From positions 1 through 11,117 of the forward strand of contig CAITNA010000211.1 of the NCBI GenBank assembly GCA_903893675.1: DNA of 11,117 nt, in the 5' to 3' direction. The notes beneath the pieces were generated by a model, which worked only from the letters and a program-made list of their open reading frames with translations, searched no databases and was not told the origin of the DNA. Positions within the stretch are counted from its first letter, which is position 1. Each line of letters starts with the position of its first letter. Of the stretch, positions 1-4,849 are shown one piece after another. Origin of the DNA: an uncultured Micrococcales bacterium. Its GTDB lineage: Bacteria; Actinomycetota; Actinomycetes; Actinomycetales; Microbacteriaceae. Position numbers and translations under genes: made by a program.

Positions 1-499
1 GCGCCAGCGCGGCCTCGCGGTCGCTCGTGACGATGACACCCTTGCCCGCGGCCAGGCCGTCGGCCTTGATCACGTATGGGGCGCCGAACTCGTTCATCGC
101 AGCCTCAACCTCGGCAAGGGTGTCGCACTCGCGGGCCATGCCGGTCGGCACACCGGCGGCGGCCATGACCTCTTTGGCGAAAGACTTTGAGCCTTCGAGC
201 TCGGCGGCCCGCTTAGATGGGCCGAAAACTGGGATGCCCGCCGAACGCAGGGCGTCGCTGACACCCGCCACCAATGGGGCTTCTGGGCCGATAACGGCCA
301 GGGTGACGCCCTCGGCCAGGGCAAAGGCAGTGACCGCGGCAGGGTCGTTTGGGTTCAGTGAAGGCTCGGTTCTTGCATCCGAGGCGATGCCGGCATTGCC
401 AGGCGCAACCACAATGTTGTGGGCAGGGGTGCCGGTGCGGATTAGCGCCTTAGTGATCGCGTGTTCGCGAGCACCCGACCCCAGCACCAAGATTTTCAC
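1..499 (-). CDS. purD: Phosphoribosylamine-glycine ligase (GARS), N-terminal part; 3' end beyond the window
   Basis: PurD joins phosphoribosylamine to glycine with ATP, the second step of purine synthesis, in the cytoplasm. About 166 residues are visible from a GTG start. The nucleotide-binding-fold start KILVLGSGAREHA (residues 2-14) is the family hallmark, followed by VAPGNAGIA, then VIGPEAPLVAG near residues 75-85, and the entry to the ATP-grasp domain with VIKADGLAAGKGV near residue 145. The full protein is normally about 420-430 residues, so most of the ATP-grasp region lies off the left edge. No Shine-Dalgarno sequence is usefully spaced before the GTG. A -10-like TAAACT lies exactly 6 nt upstream (506-511), so I infer leaderless transcription. 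It diverges from the SCP_3/purF/purM genes, so both arms of the pathway may be controlled from one very small region. Identity is very sure. Confidence 0.96.
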   Translation of the reverse strand, partial: MKILVLGSGAREHAITKALIRTGTPAHNIVVAPGNAGIASDARTEPSLNPNDPAAVTAFALAEGVTLAVIGPEAPLVAGVSDALRSAGIPVFGPSKRAAELEGSKSFAKEVMAAAGVPTGMARECDTLAEVEAAMNEFGAPYVIKADGLAAGKGVIVTSDREAALA

Positions 500-515
500 C
501 CTCTAAGTTTAAGTC
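500..515. promoter_or_regulatory. 16-bp divergent leaderless promoter core between purD and the SCP_3 gene
   Basis: Only 16 bp separate the two GTG start codons. On the plus strand TAAGTT (504-509) is followed by 6 nt and the GTG at 516. On the minus strand TAAACT (506-511 read in reverse) is followed by 6 nt and the GTG at 499. Both fit TANNNT at -12 to -7 of a leaderless mRNA, a pattern known in Actinobacteria. The two hexamers overlap by 4 bp, so polymerases could not occupy both at once. No convincing -35 element is visible for either direction; any would lie inside the opposite gene. Seen: hexamers and spacing. Inferred: promoter activity. Confidence 0.6.
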
Positions 516-860
516 GTGCGACGACGTGTGAAACCCGAGGATGGCCTGACCGCGCTCGCGGCCTACCGCGCCGGCGACGAGAGTCAGCTCGCAACCTCGG
601 TTCGCTTCCTGCTGGAGGAGCTCAGCAGTCGCTTTCCTGGCAACTCGGTCGAGGTGCGAGTGCCGCCGTTTGGAGCGGTTCAGTGCGTCGAAGGCCCGCG
701 GCACACTCGTGGCACGCCGCCCAACGTGGTCGAAATGGCTCCAACAGACTGGGTCGCGCTCGCGGTTGGCGAGACCAACTGGAGTGCCTTGACCGAAGCT
801 GGTCGAATCGCGGCTTCTGGAACCAGAGCCGACATCAGCAAGCACCTGCCACTGGTTTAA
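516..860 (+). CDS. SCP_3-family (sterol carrier-like) protein, function unknown
   Basis: A 114-residue soluble protein. It resembles the short actinobacterial proteins annotated 'sterol carrier family protein' (Pfam SCP_3, bacterial SCP ortholog). Recognisable family features are the basic N-terminus VRRRVKPEDG, the segment NSVEVRVPPFGAVQCVEGP, the following RHTRGTPPNVVE, and the C-terminal GRIAASGTRADISKHLPL. It is about the length usual for the family. There is no signal peptide or membrane helix. The name comes from fold similarity to SCP2 lipid-binding proteins; no ligand has been shown that I know of. It starts the rightward purF-purM gene run and diverges from purD. The GTG start fits the family N-terminus and a -10-like hexamer 6 nt upstream; no Shine-Dalgarno is present. 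A role tied to purine synthesis is suggested only by position. Confidence 0.85.
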   Translation: MRRRVKPEDGLTALAAYRAGDESQLATSVRFLLEELSSRFPGNSVEVRVPPFGAVQCVEGPRHTRGTPPNVVEMAPTDWVALAVGETNWSALTEAGRIAASGTRADISKHLPLV

Positions 861-867
861 TTGAACC
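856..867 (+). promoter_or_regulatory. Possible leaderless -10 element for the 86-residue membrane protein gene
   Basis: TTTAAT (856-861; five of six matches to TATAAT) overlaps the stop codon of the SCP_3 gene and is followed by 6 nt and the GTG at 868. No Shine-Dalgarno precedes that GTG. It could be an internal promoter giving a leaderless mRNA, or chance A/T-richness at a stop codon with the gene read by coupling from upstream. No -35 element is apparent. Confidence 0.35.
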
Positions 868-1128
868 GTGCCTAAAACCTCGCAAACCACAGTCCAACTT
901 CGTCGCTCGCCAAAGCTGGTGGCCTTCATGGTCACCTTCGCAATAATCGGGCTGATCGCATCGCTAGCGGTCGCTCTGGTGGTCGGAGTCGCCGGCACTT
1001 TCCTGCTCTTCGTTTTGGCATTCGGCACCGGGTTCGTCACCTTCATCGGATGGGTGGCATACGTCATCCTGGATGCGATTTTTAGTCGTCGCTCTAAGGC
1101 AGTCTCGGCGACTAAAATTGAAGGGTAG
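868..1128 (+). CDS. Small membrane protein, unrecognised, upstream of purF
   Basis: An 86-residue protein I cannot assign. The first ~15 residues are polar (MPKTSQTTVQLRRSP). Two hydrophobic stretches follow, about residues 17-42 (LVAFMVTFAIIGLIASLAVALVV) and 45-70 (TFLLFVLAFGTGFVTFIGWVAYVIL). The tail is short and basic (FSRRSKAVSATKIEG). This predicts a two-helix hairpin with both ends in the cytoplasm, given the positive charges flanking the helices. There is no signal-peptide cleavage site. It sits 7 nt after the SCP_3 stop and 50 nt before purF, so it is probably cotranscribed with the purine genes. My recollection is that small membrane proteins occupy this slot in relatives, but I have no function to offer. 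Starting at the GTG gives the only reading that covers both helices. Confidence 0.75.
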   Translation: MPKTSQTTVQLRRSPKLVAFMVTFAIIGLIASLAVALVVGVAGTFLLFVLAFGTGFVTFIGWVAYVILDAIFSRRSKAVSATKIEG

Positions 1129-1170
1129 CGGCGGGTTTTTCAGCCGCTTCGCCCAACTCCAACGACAGGA
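1113..1170 (+). promoter_or_regulatory. purF leader: possible -10, hairpin and Shine-Dalgarno site
   Basis: TAAAAT (1113-1118) at the end of the preceding gene is a -10-like hexamer, without a clear -35. A hairpin can form between AGCGGC (1127-1132) and GCCGCT (1143-1148) with a 10-nt loop; GGG (1123-1125) and CCC (1152-1154) may extend it. No T-run follows, so it is not a classic terminator. ACAGGA (1165-1170) lies 8 nt before TTG 1179 and supports that start codon. The Shine-Dalgarno is the well-supported part; promoter and hairpin roles are guesses. Confidence 0.4.
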
Positions 1171-1178
1171 AACTGCCC

Positions 1179-2729
1179 TTGCTTAGAGGCGATGGACACC
1201 TGAATTTCGATCTCGCGGTTAGCGAGTCGGACGACAAAGCACCAAAAGATCAGTGCGGCGTATTCGGAGTTTGGGCACCCGGCGAAGAAGTCGCCAAACT
1301 AACTTTCTTCGGTCTTTACTCGTTGCAGCACCGCGGCCAAGAGTCTGCAGGAATCGCAACCTCAAACGGCAAAAAGATTCTGGTCTACAAAGACATGGGT
1401 CTGGTCTCGCAGGTTTTCAGCGAGAGCGCTCTCGAGTCACTCGTCGGCCACATCGCAGTGGGCCACAATCGCTATTCGACCACCGGCGCATCTTCGTGGC
1501 GCAACGCGCAGCCGACCCTCGGCCGCACCGCTAGCGGCACCGTCGCACTTGCGCACAACGGAAACCTCACCAACACCGCCGACCTCATCGAGATGCTGCG
1601 CGAGCAGAACCCTGGCAAAGAGGTCAGCGACCTAACCGGCGGCAACACCACCGACACCGCGGTGCTCACTGCACTCCTCAGCGGCGATCTCGATCACACA
1701 CTCGAGGCAACCGCACTCGACCTGCTTCCAAAAGTTCGCGGCGCATTCTGTCTCGTCTTCATGGATGAGAGCACTCTTTATGCAGCGCGTGACCCTCAAG
1801 GCGTGCGACCACTCGTGCTCGGTCGCCTCGAGCGAGGTTGGGTCGTTGCATCCGAGACTGCCGCACTCGACATCGTCGGTGCATCGTTCGTTCGAGAAAT
1901 CGAACCGGGCGAGCTAATCGCAATCGACGAAGACGGTTTGCGTTCATCGCGCTTCGCAGAAGTTAAGCGTGCGGGTTGCGTCTTCGAATATGTTTACCTC
2001 GCTCGCCCAGACACCACCATTAACGGTCGCGTGGTTTATGACGCCCGCGTCGAGATGGGTCGCACACTTGCGCGCGAATATCCTGTCGATGCAGATCTTG
2101 TAATTCCTACTCCAGAGTCGGGCACTCCAGCAGCAATCGGTTACTCGCAGGAGAGCGGCATTCCGTTTGGTCACGGTCTCGTGAAGAACGCATACGTCGG
2201 CCGCACCTTTATTCAGCCTTCGCAAACCATTCGTCAGCGCGGAATTCGCCTAAAGCTCAACCCGCTGAAGGAGCAGATTCGCGGAAAGCGAATCATCGTG
2301 ATCGACGATTCGATCGTTCGTGGCAACACTCAGCGTGCGCTGGTGCAGATGCTGCGCGAGGCAGGTGCCGCCGAGATCCACGTGCGCATCTCATCGCCAC
2401 CAATTACCTGGCCTTGCTTCTATGGCATCGACTTCGCCACTCGCGCAGAACTAATCGCCACCGGCCTCGCCGTTGAAGACGTGCGCAAGTCGATTGGTGC
2501 AGATTCGCTTGGATACCTATCCAAGGATGGAATGGTCGCCGCCACCAACCAGGATGAGCGCCAACTGTGCACCGCCTGCTTCACCGGCGTCTACCCGATT
2601 GAGCTGCCGGCGTCTGATCGCCTCGGCAAGAACCTGCTCGAGCGCACCGATGCCGAGGCATGCAACCCAGGCCCAGACAGCGAGACCGATCGTCTCGTGA
2701 TGGAACAACGCGAAACTTTGAACGACTAA
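1179..2729 (+). CDS. purF: Amidophosphoribosyltransferase (glutamine-PRPP amidotransferase), [4Fe-4S] type
   Basis: PurF makes phosphoribosylamine from PRPP and glutamine, the committed step of purine synthesis. It has 516 residues from a rare TTG start, supported by ACAGGA 8 nt upstream and by the actinobacterial N-terminus (LRGDG.LN.DL). A 25-residue propeptide precedes Cys26, the expected N-terminal nucleophile of the glutaminase domain (CGVFGVWAPGE). NRYSTTG and HNGNLTN are further Ntn-hydrolase motifs. The PRPP-binding loop is IIVIDDSIVRGNT (372-384). Four cysteines, C267, C413, C464 and C467 (CTAC), match the cluster ligands of the Bacillus subtilis-type enzyme, so this is the iron-sulfur, propeptide-processed class and not the E. 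coli class. It runs straight into purM. Identity is very sure. Confidence 0.98.
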   Translation: MLRGDGHLNFDLAVSESDDKAPKDQCGVFGVWAPGEEVAKLTFFGLYSLQHRGQESAGIATSNGKKILVYKDMGLVSQVFSESALESLVGHIAVGHNRYSTTGASSWRNAQPTLGRTASGTVALAHNGNLTNTADLIEMLREQNPGKEVSDLTGGNTTDTAVLTALLSGDLDHTLEATALDLLPKVRGAFCLVFMDESTLYAARDPQGVRPLVLGRLERGWVVASETAALDIVGASFVREIEPGELIAIDEDGLRSSRFAEVKRAGCVFEYVYLARPDTTINGRVVYDARVEMGRTLAREYPVDADLVIPTPESGTPAAIGYSQESGIPFGHGLVKNAYVGRTFIQPSQTIRQRGIRLKLNPLKEQIRGKRIIVIDDSIVRGNTQRALVQMLREAGAAEIHVRISSPPITWPCFYGIDFATRAELIATGLAVEDVRKSIGADSLGYLSKDGMVAATNQDERQLCTACFTGVYPIELPASDRLGKNLLERTDAEACNPGPDSETDRLVMEQRETLND

Positions 2730-3829
2730 TGAACGACGCGTACGCCGCCGCCGGAGTTGACACTCACGCAGGAGACCTCGCAGTCGAACTGATGAAGCGT
2801 GCCGTCAGCGCAACTCACAACAATTTGGTTGTCGGTGGCTTCGGTGGCTTCGCCGGAATGATGGACGTCTCGTTCCTGAAGAATTACAACAAACCGCTGC
2901 TCGCAACTTCGACCGACGGAGTTGGCACCAAGGTTGCAATCGCGCAGGCAATCGACAAGCACGACACCATCGGGCAAGACCTGGTCGGCATGGTTGTTGA
3001 CGACATCGTCGTTGTAGGCGCGAAGAGTTTGTTCATGACCGACTACATCGCCTGCGGAAAAGTTGTGCCTGAGCGCATCGCAGATATCGTTCGCGGAATC
3101 GCACAGGCTTGTGGCTCGGTCGGCGTTGCACTTATCGGTGGCGAGACCGCCGAGCATCCTGGCTTGTTGCACGCAGACGAATACGACGTTGCAGGGGCTG
3201 CAACCGGTGTTGTCGATGAGCACAAACTGCTCGGCCCACACAAGGTTCAAATCGGCGATGTCGTTCTCGGCATGCAATCGAGCGGTTTGCACTCCAACGG
3301 CTACTCGCTGGTTCGAAAAATCGTCACGGATGCTGGGCTGAACTATCGCGATCAGGTTGCTGAGTTCACCGGTCGGTCACTCGGCGAAGTTTTGCTTGAA
3401 CCAACTCGTCTTTACACCGGAGTGCTCAACGAACTGTTGGAGTCGCAACTTGGCGATTCGGTGCACGCAATGAGTCACATCACCGGTGGCGGAATCGCAG
3501 CGAACCTTGCTCGAGTGCTGCCACAGGGCATGGCTCTCGACGTCGATCGCTCGACCTGGTCACCGCACGAGGTGTTCCGCGTGCTTGCCGGTTGGGGCAA
3601 GTTCGGTCTGCAGTCGGTCGAGGGCACCTGGAACCTTGGTCTCGGTCAGGCGCTTGTCGTTGCCGCTGACCGTGCCGGCGAAATCGCCGCAAAGCTGACC
3701 GCACTCGGCATTCACACCTGGCAGCTCGGCATCATCGAGACTCAGCCTGACGACTTGAGCAGTTACGTTCATGGCGCAAAGGGTGTCGATGGTGGCGCTG
3801 TTCGCCTAGTCGGCGAATACGCCAACTAA
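2729..3829 (+). CDS. purM: Phosphoribosylformylglycinamidine cyclo-ligase (AIR synthetase)
   Basis: PurM closes the imidazole ring of AIR from FGAM using ATP, the fifth step of the pathway. I start it at ATG 2729, inside the TAATG that ends purF, giving 366 residues; the frame is open further upstream within purF but that part does not look like PurM. Visible motifs are the N-terminal YAAAGVD, the substrate/ATP loop STDGVGTK (61-68), the GMVVDDIVVVGA stretch, GGETAEHPG (137-145), SSGLHSNGYSL, and the C-terminal-domain motif MSHITGGGIAANLARVLP. No Shine-Dalgarno precedes the ATG, so translation is probably coupled to purF termination. The length is normal for the family (about 340-370). Confidence 0.97.
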   Translation: MNDAYAAAGVDTHAGDLAVELMKRAVSATHNNLVVGGFGGFAGMMDVSFLKNYNKPLLATSTDGVGTKVAIAQAIDKHDTIGQDLVGMVVDDIVVVGAKSLFMTDYIACGKVVPERIADIVRGIAQACGSVGVALIGGETAEHPGLLHADEYDVAGAATGVVDEHKLLGPHKVQIGDVVLGMQSSGLHSNGYSLVRKIVTDAGLNYRDQVAEFTGRSLGEVLLEPTRLYTGVLNELLESQLGDSVHAMSHITGGGIAANLARVLPQGMALDVDRSTWSPHEVFRVLAGWGKFGLQSVEGTWNLGLGQALVVAADRAGEIAAKLTALGIHTWQLGIIETQPDDLSSYVHGAKGVDGGAVRLVGEYAN

Positions 3830-3841
3830 TTACTAAGGGAT

Positions 3842-4084
3842 TTACTTGGCGGCAGAGCCGTCCTCGTCTTCGCTTTCGCTTTCGTTTTCGCCCTCGGCCT
3901 CATCGGCCTCGTCTTCGCCCTCTTCGGCGTCGTAAAGGTCGGCCCACTTGTCTTCGTATTGGTCTGAGTCAGACTCGCCGGTGCCAATTTCGCGCTGCAG
4001 AGCCTCAAGGTCGGTGTTTGGGCTGAAGTACTTCAGCTCGCGTGCAACCTTGGTGTTTTTCGCTTTTTGACGGCCACGCCCCAT
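3842..4084 (-). CDS. DUF3073 family protein with a highly acidic C-terminal tail
   Basis: An 80-residue protein matching the actinobacterial DUF3073 family by its start MGRGRQKAKNTKVARELKYFSP (residues 1-22) and the segment DLEALQREIG. The N-terminal 20 residues are strongly basic. From about residue 40 the chain is almost only Glu, Asp, Ser, Ala and Gly, probably disordered. The function is unknown. The Mycobacterium tuberculosis member, Rv0810c as I recall, sits beside purF (Rv0808) and purM (Rv0809) in the same convergent arrangement, so this placement is conserved across the phylum. Here its stop is 12 bp from the purM stop, with no terminator between. The ATG is preceded by TGGGAG with 6-nt spacing. 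A basic head and acidic tail would suit a nucleic-acid or ribosome-associated protein, but that is speculation. Confidence 0.9.
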   Translation of the reverse strand: MGRGRQKAKNTKVARELKYFSPNTDLEALQREIGTGESDSDQYEDKWADLYDAEEGEDEADEAEGENESESEDEDGSAAK

Positions 4085-4090
4085 GGCAGG

Positions 4091-4127
4091 CTCCCAACTA
4101 GATGGAAAGAAATCTCGGGCTAGTTTA
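4091..4127 (-). promoter_or_regulatory. Candidate -10 and Shine-Dalgarno for the DUF3073 gene
   Basis: On the minus strand TAAACT (4122-4127) overlaps the stop codon of the upstream fluoride-channel gene, and TGGGAG (4091-4096) lies 6 nt before the ATG. This gives a leader of roughly 30 nt. The hexamer is identical to the one proposed for purD. No clear -35 is seen. The gene may alternatively be read from the fluoride-channel transcript. Confidence 0.4.
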
Positions 4128-4473
4128 GCAACCCAGCCCCGACAACCACGCCGAGCAGCAAGGCTGTGAATGGAACTGTCAGGTTCAAAGCGGTGTTAGC
4201 AACTGCCTTAAGGCGGTGGCCCGATCGCAGATATTCCCCGGATGCGGCAACTACCGAGCTGAAGGTGGAAAGCCCGCCACAGAATCCGGCTATTGCAACC
4301 GGCTGTCCCCATCCCTGGCCATGCAGCCAGATGCCGAGCAGCAAACTGGCAAGCGAATTGGCAAGCAGAATGCCCCATGGCAGGGCCCCGTGCCAGCGCG
4401 AGAAAGCCAGGCGAAGCAGCGAGGCCGCGCCACCGGCGGCACAAATAGCGAGGATGGTCGGCAGATCAAGCAA
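4120..4473 (-). CDS. crcB: Fluoride ion channel subunit (FluC/CrcB), second of the pair
   Basis: FluC proteins form dimeric, selective fluoride channels in the plasma membrane that let toxic F- leave the cell. I start this 117-residue protein at TTG 4473 because AAGGAGG (4480-4486) lies exactly 6 nt before it; an upstream in-frame GTG at 4491 would put the ribosome site inside the coding region. Family marks with this start are GGAASLLR (Arg21), ANSLASLLLG (Asn39, a pore-lining position) and GFCGGLSTFSS (63-73). Four hydrophobic helices fit the length. Of the two 'Phe box' positions (TTFSTF in typical members) the first is Phe71 and the second is Val74. It overlaps the preceding homologous subunit by 8 nt, so the two are translationally coupled and probably form an antiparallel heterodimer, as known for paired crcB genes. 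Confidence 0.9.
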   Translation of the reverse strand: MLDLPTILAICAAGGAASLLRLAFSRWHGALPWGILLANSLASLLLGIWLHGQGWGQPVAIAGFCGGLSTFSSVVAASGEYLRSGHRLKAVANTALNLTVPFTALLLGVVVGAGLLN

Positions 4474-4840
4474 GGTCGGCCTCCTTGCCACTTTCGGCCG
4501 AGCTCACGTTGCCGGTCAGGCGGCCCAGCAGGTAGATGCCGATTCCGGCCAGAGTTTCGAGAATTACAAAAAGCACGGATGCGCCATCGAGGAACCCGAG
4601 CATCATCGAGCTCAGGGTGGTGAACCCGCCACAGAAGCCCACTGCGTAAAACGCGCGCCGAGCATCCGTGTGGAAGTAACGGTGACCGTTGAAAAAGCCG
4701 ATCGCGAATGCGCCGATCAAATTGACGGCTGCAACCGCATAGAGGCTCGGGTCAATGACGGTGCCGAGCCACCAACGAAAAAACGTTCCGAGTGCGCCAC
4801 CGACGAAAGTCAGCAACGCTACTCGGAACGTTATTTTCAT
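4466..4840 (-). CDS. crcB: Fluoride ion channel subunit (FluC/CrcB), first of the pair
   Basis: A 124-residue, four-helix membrane protein of the FluC/CrcB family, exporting fluoride as part of a dimer. Motifs are GGALGTFFRWW (14-24, with the conserved Arg22), VNLIGAFAIGF (Asn40 in the pore) and GFCGGFTTLSS (68-78) around the central sodium site. The two usual Phe-box positions are Leu76 and Met79, so both aromatic side chains that line the fluoride path are absent from this subunit. It begins 9 nt after the kimA stop and overlaps the second crcB gene by 8 nt, so the three form a likely transcription unit. No clear Shine-Dalgarno is present before the ATG; TAAAAC lies 6 nt upstream, a weak -10 resemblance. 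No fluoride riboswitch (crcB motif) is visible upstream. Confidence 0.93.
   Translation of the reverse strand: MKITFRVALLTFVGGALGTFFRWWLGTVIDPSLYAVAAVNLIGAFAIGFFNGHRYFHTDARRAFYAVGFCGGFTTLSSMMLGFLDGASVLFVILETLAGIGIYLLGRLTGNVSSAESGKEADLA
4480..4486 (-). promoter_or_regulatory. Strong Shine-Dalgarno that decides the start of the second crcB gene
   Basis: The minus strand reads AAGGAGG followed by 6 nt and TTG (4471-4473). It is the strongest ribosome site in the window and lies inside the end of the upstream crcB gene. It makes TTG 4473 a much better start than GTG 4491. Confidence 0.8.
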
Positions 4841-4849
4841 AAACCGGTT

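Noticed and set aside
27..506. A 159-codon open frame on the plus strand opposite purD
   Set aside because: It is antisense to a clearly conserved PurD N-terminus, its product is low-complexity and unlike any family, and it arises from the GC-rich third positions of purD.
1127..1148. Hairpin before purF as an intrinsic terminator
   Set aside because: The stem has no following T-run; the only Ts are inside the loop.
2726..3292. A 188-codon open frame on the minus strand within purM
   Set aside because: It lies wholly opposite conserved PurM motifs and shows no recognisable domain; a shadow of purM codon bias.
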